A program made the position numbers and the translations under genes. A DNA stretch of 64,000 nt, taken from contig NC_088301.1 of assembly GCF_032854445.1 (NCBI RefSeq), positions 57,796,512 through 57,860,511 on the forward strand, given 5' to 3'. The DNA is from Liolophura sinensis (taxonomy: Eukaryota > Mollusca > Polyplacophora > Chitonida > Chitonidae). Positions 1 through 11,770 of this stretch are shown here, piece by piece (positions within the stretch are counted from its first letter, which is position 1; each line of letters begins with the position of its first letter). The notes beneath the pieces are model-generated. The model was given only the letters and a program-made list of their open reading frames with translations. It searched no databases and was not told where the DNA came from.

Positions 1-2975
1 TTTGTATTACTTGATCACGGGAAACAACCTCTTTCAACTTATCGATGTATCGCTGGCTACACCGACGAAAGTGGTTATATATTAGACCTAATTATTACTG
101 ACAGTATTGGATATATAGATGACTATGGTGTGGCGGCATCACTTGCCAATATTGACCACTGTACTATCTATTGTACATTACAAATCACCCGATATGAGGC
201 CTAAGACTTGCAAAAGGCATGTTTGGGACTACAAATGTGCCGACTTTTACGCCATCTCCTATCTGTTACGCCATGGATGTAAATCTTTGCTGACATTAAT
301 GACAAAGTCTTTTTGAAATACGGATCAAAAACAGATGCTTTAAAAAAATTTAAACGTACCAAAACAGAGGAAGACAAATTCCGTTCCTACATTTCTAGAC
401 GTGAAGCCAATACTGCTAAACGTAATGCAATACTGCGTTTCTCGGCAAATTTAAAACTTAAATTATCTGACCCTTAACTATATACAAAAACGTATTGGTC
501 AGTGATGAAATCTTTACTGGGCCCAAAAGCAAAGCCCCCAATTCCTGCTCTTAATCTTGATGGTAAAAACGTGTCGAACAACAACGACAAAGCCTACGAA
601 TTCTGCAGTTTCTTTGCCTCCCATTCAATTCTACCGCAAACAGTACCAGATTTACACAACCCCCCCCCCCCCCCCCTTATATATCTTACCAACTCACGAC
701 GTCTTTGCAAACAAACCTGTGAGAAGGAGGTTACTTGTTTACTTAGAAACCTAAGTACAAGAAAAGCCTCTGGTGGTGATGGTATAGATGGTTGTGATGA
801 TGGTAAGTAACTTCATGCTCAAATATTGTGCTGAAAGTATTGCTCCATCTCTAACTAAACTATTTAATTTTTCTTTACAGTCTGGGGTATTCCCCACTTT
901 ATGGAAACTCTCTCGTGTTAGTCCAGTGTTTAAGAAAGGGGATAGACATGACATTTCAAACTTGTATCTCTACAACCTCCGCTTTCTAAAGTACTGGAGA
1001 AAGTTGTATATAAACACCTGTATGAGTATTGTATCAGTAACGATCTTCTAATATCGAACAACTATGGATTCAAACAAGGAGACTCTATCATATATCTGTT
1101 ACTGAAGATAGTACATAACATATATCAAAACCTTGACAACGGAAATGACGTGTATGGTCTTTCTTGATGTGTGTAAAGCATTTGATAAAGTTTGACATAA
1201 AGGTCTTATGTTTAGGTTGGAGCAATTTGGTATTGGAGATACCAATTCTTGGCTGAATGACTTTCTGACTGATAGAAAAATCAAGGTCTGTATTAATGGT
1301 ACTGCACTAGATGCCAAACCTATTTCCTGTGGGCTTCCTCAGGGTTCTGTACAATGTCCATTACTTTACGTAATATTTGTATATAACATTATTACAAACA
1401 TTGAAAATAATATTAATATTTTTTCTGATGACACGTCACTATTGGAAGAGATCAATAACTAGAGTGACCCAGAGGCTAAACTAAATCGAGATCTTGACCA
1501 TTTGTCAAAATAGGCAAGTCAGTGGGTTGTTAACTTTAACGCTCTTAAAACTTTTTACTTGCTTATATCTTTAAAATGTCACCCTCGTCATCCTAATTTG
1601 TATTTAAACGGTGTTAATGTAAAGAGCGTTCGCTCCAACAAACACCTCGGCATCATTCTGCAATATAATGGTAAGTGGAACGAACACATTCGAGCTGTAG
1701 TAAAGAAATCTAACAGGACATTAAGTACTTTCTACAGAGCAAAGAAAACTCTCACTAGAAAATGTCTTGTCACTCTCTTCCAAAACCCAGTAAGATCGTC
1801 AATCGAATATGGCAATGTTCTGTACGACAACTGTAGCCTCAAACTGGTAAACTCTCTTGAAGCTATCCAAAGACGCCTAGCTATCCAAATTACTCTGTAC
1901 TAGAGGATTACGTCAGATGTCATACAATAGTTTATTAAATGAACTCAAATGTGAATCTTTACATAATCGATGTTGATGCCATAGAATTCTACTATTCCAT
2001 AAAATTGAAAATAGACTTTCTCCGCCTTATCTAAAAAGGATATTAGACGGCAGAAATATCACTGATACAAACACATACAACCTTCGAAACAGGGACAATG
2101 TTCGACTTTCTAAAACTCGCATTCAGTTATTTTTCTCCTCTTTCTTCCCCAAAACTGGTAAAGATTTGAACATTTTACCGTCTCATATCCACAATGTCTC
2201 AGTTGGAGTAATAAAGCAATTTCTTTTTTTCAAGAAAAATAAAGAACTCACTCAACTGTACAACATGTTCGATTCCTACTATTCTGTTATTCAATGACGA
2301 ATGAGAATGGGACTTAGCGCTCTGAATGCCGATCTTTACAATTGCCGAAGTACAATTTAAGCAATGTTCACGCGTAGGCCTATCCGATTTGTAATCATTT
2401 ATGTGAAAATGTACTTCATTATTTCTTTGAATGCCCCAAATATGCCAAAGAAAGAAAGCATATGCTCGGACAAATTACATCAACAATATCTCCAGGCGTA
2501 AACTACACAATACTTATTCCTTCGTGTTCAAAATACATTTGTAATATAGTATTATTTGGATCCGATGAACTAAGACTTGATGAAAACAAAACTGTCTTAA
2601 AAACTGTGCGTAAATTTATTGCAGAATCAAAGAGATTTTAAATCGAGGAGTAGCATGGAAATTTCTTCTTCTATTGAATGACAATGATAAATATTATTTC
2701 AGTAAGTAGTCATTATGTCCTTGCATTATAGCTTCATTTTATTACATATGGTATGATTCATTCTTTTGTAGTGTAAATACTTTTGTTGTTGCATATATTA
2801 CATACATATGTTATTCGGTCTATTATCTATCTGTATCATTTCCTTTATTTATATTTGTAACCAATTCCTTGTTTTGTCCTGTACATATGTTATATGTTGT
2901 CGAGGAGACCTCCCGAGTGGCCTTTGGGCTGTGGGGGAATCCTCGTTAAACAAATGAAGCATTACATTACATTCT
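1..2975 (+). mobile_element. Decayed non-LTR retrotransposon (Jockey/CR1-type), 5' end outside the window
   Basis: Coding remnants of an endonuclease-reverse transcriptase lie in the right order but in shifting frames. Around 60-220 is the tail of an APE-type endonuclease (a LDLIITD stretch, then a DH pair). Around 850-960 is the N-terminal RT block with WKLSRVSPVFKKGD. Around 1205-1460 is the RT core, with GLPQGSVQCPLL and a degenerate catalytic box reading FSDDTS. Around 1560-1900 is the thumb/connection region with KHLGIIL. Around 2405-2470 is a terminal HYFFECPKY motif. Several stops and frameshifts and a poly-C run (661-676) break the frame, so it cannot be active. A 3' UTR-like stretch ends near 2975 in a short repeated ACATT tail, as in this class of element. 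The Jockey/CR1 assignment is approximate. Confidence 0.85.
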
Positions 2976-4490
2976 TTCTTTACTCTAAAGCTAAGTGGAA
3001 AGGTCAAGACCTTCTATTTTGCGTAAAAATAATCCCAATTGGTAAAGGTCATTTTCATTGGTTAACACTTTACGACGTTGACGAATTGACATTGCTTTGT
3101 GGAATTGAAGACATAATTTAGGTCAGAATATTACTCCGCCACTTTGAAAACCTTCTTTTGATTGGCTACTTGAAGCCAGAAACCATCTGGTAGTAACTGG
3201 TTGACTATGACAGCAGTAGCGTATCGCTCCGGAGCGGGCATGTCGGGGTTGTAGTTTAAGAAGTTAATATATATGGGCGTCATATAGAAAAACTTGGTTT
3301 TTCGTTTCATTCCACTGGAGCGTCTAAAGTAGACCAAATACGTCACACATGAAACCACAGAACGCAACATGTTTGGCTCGCGCAACAAAAGATTTTTAAC
3401 CTGCATGTCCTAATTCTCACTAGTGCCACATGTTGTGAGACGAGAATCTGCCGGTACCTCGTGAAATGAATTTCAGAAAGTCAAAACTGTGGCTTGCAAA
3501 AACGGACAAAATTGCTCTTTAGGTAGTGCAAAAACTTCGAATGGCTGTTGAATCATGAAAAAATGTAATTGGCAATGATTTTTCAAGAGTCAGCAGTTGC
3601 GAGGGGTTTCTCTGATTGAAACTATAATCAGCGTATTACTGTTATTGCTGTTATATTTACGTGGTGATGCGTTGACTTCATTATTATAATACTCTAAAAG
3701 CTGAAATATATTCTTGAATTTCAATTAATTCTGTGTTAACGGAAATATTCATGAATTTCAGGGATAAATCACCACCCATATACTGATTATCTGACTTTGG
3801 AGACTTTCACTTGATAACGCATTTCTCTTCTCGTATTGAAATGAGGTAGACACAGGGCACACACATGCAGATGGCTGCGGACACACCAAATCAGTGTTGC
3901 TATGGTTTGTTCCTGATAACGCACAATGGATAAGGAATTAAGACTGCTTATATAAATTTTTTTCCGCAGAGAAGCCCGTTTACCCAATTAAATATTACCG
4001 CTGAGGTGAATGTCAACAACTAAGTGTATGGCAGTTTATATTGTGATATGGTAAGGAAGCTGGCTTGGGTTCAGAGCTGCGAAAAATCATGCATGTATCT
4101 CGTACCACCGGTCATTCTTGGAAGTTTGTGTGGCGGATTAAACAGGTGATCAGTAAACAAAGACTTGCTGCATAAAACATGTTGCTGTGGTATTATATTC
4201 GATATGGAATACAGCTGGATTTATTACTATGGATTTCACAAGAGTGTTTAAGGAATGTCTTTTTGTATTTTGCCTGCTGTTCTGACAGTAGTGTCAGTCC
4301 ACCATATTTTTGAAATAATCTTCAGGGTGGCGCAAAACTTAAAACAACAATTCAAGGCTCTTTATCTCTTCATTACATCATACTTAATTTGTCAATAAAT
4401 AGTCTCATCAACTTCCGGAAACACATCATTTATACTATTGAATTGTCTCGGAAATTCCCACACACCACACGTTGTTTGGTAAAAGCCGAA
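2976..4490. other. No supported gene
   Basis: I see only short chance reading frames here. The longest is 91 codons on the minus strand at 3131-3406, with no recognisable motif and no convincing splice sites. Confidence 0.5.
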
Positions 4491-5400
4491 CGGTTTGTAC
4501 CACACGGCTACGCGGTACTACCGTTCTAATGCGGACGCATCACTTCTAAAAAAAAAGGACTTTTCTTTCTCAGTTGGTATAGCCGAACACTTGCTGTAGT
4601 ATAAACACTTGCCGTATTTGGTACCATGAATGGTTCAATTTTCGGTAATTGAGATTTACTGGTGAACTGCTTTCGCAGCGGCACAGCGAGTGCTACATAA
4701 CCGTATGCCTCCAAGTTATAAGCTTATTTTTTTACCTATATGTTGCCTAACACGTTTCTGTGGTCATATTCTCTGGATTTGGTGTTTTTTTAAATGTAAA
4801 ATTGAATAAAACAATAATTATTGGACATCATAGATGGCGCTGTATGGCTAATCTATGCCCAATATCCATCATGTTCGCTAGGCTATCGCCGACTGCTATT
4901 CGCTTCTGCACATACATGAAAAGGTATGATTGTAGATATAAACAGATAGTTATGTGACATGATAGGCTGTTCTATAAGGCAATCCAGAAGCTAGAGACCA
5001 CATGAAGAAATTCGTCCCGCAAAAACATTACACCTGTTGTCAAATCGATGTCAGCGATAGTGTATTCGTTGGATTTGTGTCATTTTCAGCGTTCTGGATA
5101 GCCTAGGTGTTTTTTGCAGAACTCATGTGATGCTTTTTGCATAACACAACGCTAGACATGCAGGCCTTCGACTAAAACTGACATTTATCATACGAGCAAG
5201 CAATACATACACATGCCGTATTTCGTACAGAGAATTTCAGGGGGAATAACACTGTTTAAACGGATTGATGTAAAAATGAATAAAATAATATTTATTGGGA
5301 CATCGCTAATAGCGCTTTATCTAAGCCCACTTGCCATCATGCTCGCTGGGTCATCACCAACCGCTATTCGCTTCTGCACATACAGAGAACATCAGCGTGT
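4490..5400 (+). repeat. Interspersed repeat R1, most complete copy
   Basis: This segment recurs in the window. Landmarks are an opening block with AAAGCCGAACGGTTTGTACC (about 4483-4502), a middle block around 4660-4700, a block around 4800-4850 with ATTATTGGACATCATAGATGG, and a block around 5045-5200 with TGTATTCGTTGGATTTGTGTC. Related pieces lie at 6371-6600 (inverted), 6690-6900, 7085-7250, 7570-8160 and 8826-9330 (inverted). No transposase is seen. It is probably a non-autonomous element or the non-coding part of a larger one. Confidence 0.75.
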
Positions 5401-5690
5401 TGAGTTGTGTGGCGCCAAAACGGACCAATGAGGTGGTTCGGTTGGGTGTGTTTTTCCAACTCGGTTATTTCGTTGACGTCCGCGATGTCGCGTCCAATGG
5501 GCGAGGAGCGTGACGGACCAATGAGCGAGAAGGAAGGATCCATTTGTCGCGGCAAAACTGAACGTTGGCTTGCAAAGTTGGGTTGAGTAGCTCCTTCCGC
5601 TTCATGTCGCGCCAAAACTGACCAATGAGTGAGCTCCATTCCGCGCTAAAACTGATCAATGGGTGACCTCCCAAGAGGACGATGAGGGAA
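5401..5690. repeat. Repeat R2: alternating CCAAT and GCGCCAAAA-type motifs
   Basis: A short tandem-like block repeats the theme GCGCCAAAAC-GGACCAATGAG with variations (5410-5430, 5490-5525, 5605-5630, 5640-5665). Each unit pairs an E2F-like GCGCCAAAA with a CCAAT box. Similar blocks occur at 5945-6060, 8640-8750, 11065-11240 (inverted) and 11565-11700 (inverted). It is repeat DNA; regulatory activity is not shown. Confidence 0.6.
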
Positions 5691-5859
5691 CTGAATTTTG
5701 TTGACAAATGCATGTACACATAAAGAAAGCATTTAATGCATATAAAGGAGAATAAAGTATAAAGCATTTAAGAAAACCATAAATCAAAAATTTTTTTTAA
5801 AAATTTAAAAAATAATGAAAATCATATAAGGGAGAATTTTACTGAGATGTAGTATTAGT

Positions 5860-6365
5860 ATTTTATAGTATGGTGTGTGTAGTATAGTATTCGTATTGAA
5901 TGAGGGAGAAGGGAGCAAAACGTCGGCTTGTAAAGTTTGAGTGTTGAGTTGTGTGGCGCCAAAACGGATCAATGATGTGGTTGGGTTGGGTGTATGCATT
6001 TTCCCGCTCGGTAATTTCGTTGAGGTCCGCACAGGCGTCGTCCAATGAGCGAGGAGGATGAGGGAGTCGTGCTCAAGAAGGGGGCAAAACAACATTGTAT
6101 AGTATAACATTGTATAGCATTGTATAGTATAGCATTGTATAGTATTACATTGTATAGTATAACCTTGGGATTGGGGAGGGGGTTGACGTTGGTGGAATTG
6201 GATGTGGTTGTCGTTGATTACGCGCTGACTCTGAGTGCGTTGTATAGCATTGTATAATATAACATTGTATAGTATAACATTGTAACAGTATAACATTGTA
6301 ACATTGTGTATAGTATTACATTAGTATTATACAGTATTATATCTATGGGTAAGCTTGTAAAAAAA
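5860..6365 (+). repeat. Left arm of a ~0.5 kb inverted repeat pair
   Basis: This stretch matches, in inverted orientation and over nearly its whole length, the sequence at 11255-11770. Shared landmarks in order are a block ending in AACGTCGGCTTGTAAAG, GTCGTCCAATGAGCGAGGAG, an AT-rich array based on TGTATAGTATAACAT, AACCTTGGGATTGGGGAGGG, a second AT-rich array, and ACCCATAGATATAATACTG read from the other arm. The arms enclose about 4.9 kb containing the zinc-finger and SGNH remnants. Confidence 0.75.
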
Positions 6366-8160
6366 GTCACATGAGTCGCAGTTTCCTATGTAATATTTTA
6401 GCGGGACGAATTTCTTCACCCATCCTGTTTGCAATTAGAAAAATCACGTGGTCTCTAGCTTCTGGTTTGTCTTATAGAATAGCTTGTCATGTCACACAAT
6501 TATCTGTTGGCATCGGCAGTCATACCTTTTTGTGTGTGTGCAAAAGCGAATAGCGGCGGGAGATGACATAGCGAGCATGATGACAATTGGGCTTAGATTA
6601 GCCATACAAGCCGCCTGGTCGGTCAGATTGAACTCCTGGAATTAGGATCATGTTAATGAGAATGTCATTATTTTGCTTAGTGTCTATGCTGCGATGCCCC
6701 CGTCTAGTGCGGACACATCGCCTCAAAAAAGGACTTTTCTTTCTTAGTTGGTAGCCTATACCCGTACACTCGCCGTAGTATAAACACATGCCGTATTTCG
6801 TACTATAAATGATCCAATTTTCGATACTTGAGATTTACTTGTGAACTGCATTCGAAGTGACACAGCGAGTCTTACATAACCGTATGCTTCCAAGTTATCA
6901 GCTTATTTCTCTTCGTCCGTAATTGTCTTTCTGTGTCGGTTGAATCTTAAATCATTGATGACAAGGCTCAAACATGTTTGGTATGGCGCGAAACATTTTA
7001 GGACAGTTTTAGCAGGGGGAATAAATCTGGGGTGTATTATTATTGTATAATGAGTTACTTCCCCTGAATTTTATGGAGCGAAACATATCACCCACCGCTG
7101 TTCGCTTCTGGACATACACAAAACGGTATGACTGCCGATTCCAACAGATAATTATGTGACATGACAAGCTATTCTATAAGACAATCCAGAAGCTAGAGAT
7201 CACATGAAGAAATTCGTCCCGCAAAAATATTACACAGGAAAATAAATGTACCTGATGGAATTCATTCCAAAAGATTGTTAAGGATTTTTTTTTTCAATGT
7301 GGGCCTACATCGTTACACAAGGCTTAGTTCTACCTTCGGTTCAGTCCAGCTTCTATTTAGCCGGCGGGGATACTGAGACAAAAGAGGAAAAGAAAACAAA
7401 CAAAAATAATAATTTAAAAAAAAAAATAATAAATACCAGGTGCTCTTTAATTTTCAACATTATTCATACCTTCATAAAACACCATTTTATTTGCTTTGCA
7501 AAGAAAATGCATACAGCCGCTTACCTGCCAAAGCATAGGTAAGATATCAACATTTAAACACAGGGCTGCACATCTAGCTTTATAATTGTGTGACATGATA
7601 AGCTGTTCTATAAGACAATCCAGAAGCTACAACCACGCGAAAAAAATTTTGTTATTTTTTTATTTTTGAATATTACACAGGACAATGGCTGTTGTAAAAT
7701 CGATGTCAGCGATAGTGTATTCGTTGGATTTGTGTCATTTTCAGCTACCCAGATAGCCTTGGTGTTTTTTGCAGAACTCATGTGATGTTTTTGTACAACA
7801 TAACGCTAGACATGCAGGCCGCCGACTGAAACTGACATATTTATCATACAATCATGCAGTATAAAGACATGCTGTATTTCTTTCAGAGAATTTCAGGAGG
7901 AATAACTCAGGGCCGCTTGTTGACACGGCTATAGACGGGGAAGAGCCTTTGGCACTGTATGGCTTCTGGTGAACTGCTTTCGCAGTGGCACAGCGAGTGC
8001 TACATAACCGTATGCCTCCAAGTTACCAGCTTATTTTTACCTATATGTTGCCTAACACGTTTCTGTGGTCATGTTTTCAGCATTTGGTGCCTTTTCTATG
8101 TAAATTTGAATAAAACAATAATTATTGGACATCATAGATGGCACTGTAGGGCTCTTCTAA
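6366..8160. repeat. Mosaic of R1 fragments
   Basis: R1 pieces appear in inverted orientation (6371-6600) and then in direct orientation (6690-6900, 7085-7250, 7570-7900, 7960-8160). About 300 bp of A/T-rich filler (7260-7560) separates two of them. The order suggests nested insertion or rearrangement. No gene is seen. Confidence 0.6.
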
Positions 8161-8535
8161 GCCCACTCACATGCGTGTCAAAGTCCACTTTGCCTACTCC
8201 TAGTTCGTCAGCAGTGAGACCAACAGCAAGGTGTAGGTATGGCATCCGCGGAGAAGGCTTTGCCGCATGGTGTGGCCGGGGCGACACCTGAGAACGCACC
8301 ACACACTGAGGCATCAAGAGACGCAGCACGCAAAGGGGGAGCAGTCGCAGTTTACCTCCGGCACTTGCGCCAGGCACTTTTCCCGGCGGGGTAATTTGGT
8401 ACGCCACTAGCAGCGCCACGAAAAACAGCGTGCGTGGAAATGCGAAGGGAGTGATAAGTCCTTTTACCGGAAGTGGGATTGGCGTGTCCATCAACGGGCT
8501 AAACACGGAAATATAATTCACACACATACACCCAT
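8161..8535 (+). pseudogene. Broken C2H2 zinc-finger array inside the repeat
   Basis: The plus strand carries a degraded version of the zinc-finger sequence seen inverted at 9315-9749. Linker and finger blocks remain (GEQSQFT, CARHFSRR, NLVRH). The first zinc-binding Cys of the clear finger is Ser (TSGTC), and a stop follows the RH pair. A later block, KSFYRKWDW, matches the last finger of the other copy. It is clearly non-functional. The association with R1 on both sides suggests the fingers were part of a mobile element. Confidence 0.6.
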
Positions 8536-8825
8536 ACATTCTTTGGTAAAAGCCGAACGGTTTGTACCATTTGGCTACGCGGTGATGCCCCCGTCTATGC
8601 TACCCTCGTAATGGGTAGGCTTGTAAAGTTTGCGTGTTGAGCTGCTTGGCATCAAAACGGACCAGTGAGGTGGTTGGGTTGGGCGTGTGTGTTTTCCCGC
8701 TCAGTTACTTCGTTGAGGTCTGCGCTGCGTCGTCCAATGAGCAAGGAGGAGGAGGGAGTGGTGCTCAAGAAGGGAGCAAAATAATACTGTATAGTGTAAC
8801 ATTGTATAACATTGTATAGCGTCAT
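8536..8825 (+). repeat. R1 opening block joined to an R2 fragment
   Basis: It starts with the same AAAGCCGAACGGTTTGTACC block as the copy at 4490, runs into an R2 piece with CCAAT boxes (8660-8760), and ends in the TGTATAG-type AT array (8787-8822). Confidence 0.6.
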
Positions 8826-9330
8826 GTAGCACAATTATCTGTTGGTATCGGCAGTCATACCTTTTCGTGTATGTGCAGAAGCGAATAGCGGGGGGCGATG
8901 ACCTAGCGAGCATGATAACAAGTGGGCTTAGATTAGCCATACAGCGCCATCTATGATGTCCAATAATTATGGTTTTATTCAAATTTACATAGAAAAGGCA
9001 CCAAATCCAGAAAATATGACCACAGAAACGTGTTAAGCAACATAAAGGTAAAAATAAGCTGATAATTTGGAGGCATACGGTTATGTAGCACTCGCTGTGC
9101 CACTGCGAAAGCAGTTCACCAGTAAATCTCAAGTATCGAAAATTGAACCATTCATGGTGCAAAATACGGCAAGTGTTTATACTTCGGTGAGTGTTCGGTA
9201 ATACCAACTGAGAAAGAAAAGTCCTTTTTTTGAACGTTGTGTCCGCACTAGACGGGGGCATCGCCGTGTAATTAGACGGGGGCATCACCGTGTAGCCAAA
9301 TGGTACAAACCGTTCGGCTTTTACCAAAGA
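8826..9330 (-). repeat. R1 copy in inverted orientation
   Basis: This is the reverse complement of the R1 core at 4490-4950, including the block that reads AACCGTATGCCTCCAA on the minus strand. An open frame runs through it on the minus strand (8701-9462), fusing repeat-derived residues to a zinc-finger fragment. I take that as fortuitous. Confidence 0.7.
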
Positions 9331-9749
9331 GTGTATGTGGTGACTTACCTTTCCGTGTTCAGCACGTTCAGCAAGCCAATCCCACATCCCGTAAAAGGTC
9401 TTATTGCAGTCCTCGCAATTCCACTCACGCTGTTTTCCGTGATGCTGCTGGTGGCGAATCAAATTATCCCGCCGGGAAAAGCGCCTGGCGCACGTGCCAC
9501 AGGTAAACTGCGACTGCTCCCCCTCGGCGTGCTGCGTCTCTCGATGCCTCAGTGTATGGTGTTTTTCTCAGGTGTTGCACCCAATTATCGCCCTGTAAAG
9601 TGCCTGGCGCACGTGTGGCAGGTAAACTGCGACCTCTCTCCCTGGGCGTGGTGCGTCTGTTCATGGCGCAGCCAGTTGCTCCGCCGGGAAAAACGCCTGG
9701 GACACGTGCCGCAGATAAACTTCCCCTGTCCTTCTCCTCCGTATTCCAT
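9315..9749 (-). pseudogene. C2H2 zinc-finger array remnant
   Basis: Reading the minus strand from an ATG at 9749, the frame gives a short acidic leader, then a clean C2H2 finger (FICGTCPRRFSRRSNWLRH, with EQTH closing it). The start of a second finger (FTCHTCARHF) hits a stop after a frameshift. In another frame a third finger follows (FTCGTCARRFSRRDNLIRH), then a fourth, atypical one (WNCEDCNKTFYGMWDW) that loses the standard His spacing. Spacing in the clean fingers is C-x2-C-x12-H-x3-H. At least one frameshift is needed to join them, so this is a pseudogene or transposon remnant. A broken relative lies in opposite orientation at 8161-8535. Confidence 0.7.
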
Positions 9750-9789
9750 GAAGGTAGTGTCGTACTCTCCCGGTAAACGTAGTCTGGTG

Positions 9790-10505
9790 TTGTCTAATCG
9801 GAATAAGCGTCACTTTTTTTTTGTTTATTTACTGGTTTTAGGGCCACTTTCCTGGCGGATATCGTGGCCTATCAAATCAGTGTTTTATTTATTTTTTTTT
9901 TTTAACACATGAATATTTTGGTTACATAACAGCAGTGCGTTGGTATACTATTTACATATGTACATGAGTCAATTGGTGGGATTAACCTCTTTGTGGCAGC
10001 ATATTACGGCTTACTGTATAGGTTCAAATGCTGCCATGGTCATTTAACAGAAAGGGGATAAATAGTAAGCTATTTACAGGGATTAACGTTATCTTTACAT
10101 TAGAAATACATAGATCTGCATTAAAGAATTACAATGAGTTGCCTATACAGAAATTTACACAGAGAGAAAACAACAGTAGTGCCTTTATTTATTGGTTAAC
10201 AGTTTTGTTCTCTTGCTTCCTCCTCAGTGGCGTGGAGTTAAGGAGCTCCCGCCACTTATACCGGACGCCGTCCAGGAAAAACCAGCGTACTGGAAACCTG
10301 TGCCTGTAACAGGTGCGACAAGTATAAATGAGGAGCAAGGATGTCAGGCCTCATCCACTTAGTTGAAGCAAGAGATAGTCCTATTGTCATGATGTCTTTC
10401 ATGTTTCTGGTCTTCGTTTCCTGGTTGTTAAGTTTCTTTGGTCCCATGGGTCTTCTTATTGTTTTCCCTGTCTTCTTCTTTAATTGATTTCCTTCTCTAT
10501 TTCCA
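9790..10505. other. No supported gene
   Basis: There is a poly-T run near 9887-9902 and short chance frames only. The part next to 10505 is the 3' flank of the minus-strand SGNH remnant and may belong to the same element. Confidence 0.45.
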
Positions 10506-10509
10506 ATTT

Positions 10510-10963
10510 TTATTTGTGGCCTCCCATGGCGGCGCAGACAGCACGTTTCATAGACCGGTAGAACAGTTCCTGGCCTAGAGTGTTTAGGTGCACTCCGTCG
10601 TTGGTTAGAATTTGCTTTTGTGGTCGGATCAGTCCCCGGTGTCTCCAGAAGGTGGCCAATTGGTTGTTTGTCAGCTTCTTGTTAATTTCATGGATTTTTT
10701 GTATTATAAATGTGGACCGAAATTCGCCGAGTTACCTGACGGTAAAGAAGCTGGCTGATGTAGATCCTTGGAATTTGGAATTTCGATTTAAGTGCACCAA
10801 CATAGTCTAAAATATCAGCGCAAATTGCTGCTGCTGATTTGTGAGAGTCCGCATCGTTTCCCCCAATGTGGAGGATAACTAGGTCAGGTTTTGTCTCCTG
10901 AAGGAGACTTTCCAATCTTCCAGAGCATCTAAGTGTCCCAACTCTAGCTCCCCCAATGCCAAA
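10510..10963 (-). pseudogene. SGNH/GDSL-hydrolase domain remnant, probably LINE ORF1-derived
   Basis: On the minus strand the SGNH conserved blocks appear in order. First is a GARVGTL-type lead-in, then PDLVILHIGGNDADS (the GxND block) near 10880-10850. Near 10590 is NDGVHLN (the Asp/His catalytic block), and the frame ends at a stop at 10512-10510. A one-base shift in an A/T run near 10690 separates the GxND part from the DGVHLN part. An A-run near 10963 separates it from upstream coding-like sequence (to about 11070). The GDS serine block is not visible. Esterase domains of this type are known in ORF1 of CR1/L2 retrotransposons. That origin is inference, since no RT adjoins it. Confidence 0.65.
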
Positions 10964-11064
10964 AAAAAAAAACCGAATGTCATGGCCTGTTCCAAAGCGT
11001 CACTCTCTTGACACACCTTTTTTATCCTGTCAGCGCGAACGTCAACGAAATTCAGGTGCCAAAA

Positions 11065-11245
11065 CCGCGCGATCACCCCATCGGTCAGTTTTGGCGCAAT
11101 TAGAGCTCACCCATTGGTCCGTTTTGGTGCGGAATTTAGCTCATCCATTGGTCAGTTTTGGCGCGACATGGAGCTGAAGGAGCAATTCCACCCAACTTTA
11201 CAAGCCGACGTTTTGCTCTCTTCTCGCTCATTGGTCAGTCAACGC
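11065..11245 (-). repeat. R2 block, inverted
   Basis: Three close units read ATTGGTCAGTTTTGGCGC or near variants, the reverse of the 5401-5690 block. Inverted CCAAT boxes (ATTGG) alternate with TTTTGGCGC. A fourth ATTGGTCAG lies near 11230. Confidence 0.6.
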
Positions 11246-11254
11246 GGGTGACTC

Positions 11255-11770
11255 ATGTGACTTTTTACAAGCCTACCCATAGATATAATACTGTATAATA
11301 CTAATGTAATACTACACACAATGTTACAATGTTATACTATACAATGTTATACTGTTACAATGTTATAATGTTATAATGTTATATTATGCAATGCTATATT
11401 ATGCAAAGCTATACAATGCACTCAGGGTCAGCGCGTAATCAACTACACCACATCCAATTCCACCAACGTCAACCCCTCCCCCACCCCCTCCCCAATCCCA
11501 AGGTTATACTATACAATGTAATAATATACAATGTTATTTTGCCCCCTTCTTGAGCACGACTCCCTCATCCTCCTCGCTCATTGGACGACGCCTGTGCGGA
11601 CCTCAACGAAATTACCGAGCGGGAAAACACATACACCAAACCAAACCACATCAATGATCCGTTTTGGCGCCACACAACTCAACACTCAAACTTTACAAGC
11701 CGACGTTTTGCCCTGTTCTCTCTCATCACTATACAAAACGAATACTATACTACACACACTATACTATAGT
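11255..11770 (-). repeat. Right arm of the ~0.5 kb inverted repeat pair
   Basis: This is the inverted partner of 5860-6365, with the same order of landmarks reversed, including GCGTAATCAAC, CCCAATCCCAAGGTTATAC and GGACGACGCCTGTGCGGACC. Open frames here (11531-11839, 11581-11769) are repeat-derived and have mirror-image partners in the left arm. Confidence 0.75.

Noticed and set aside
5805-6296. 163-codon ORF rich in Tyr/Asn/Ile
   Set aside because: It comes from the TGTATAG-type AT-rich array in the inverted-repeat arm.
8701-9462. 253-codon minus ORF as a real protein
   Set aside because: It fuses a zinc-finger fragment to the inverted R1 repeat and an R2 piece, each of which occurs elsewhere in other frames.
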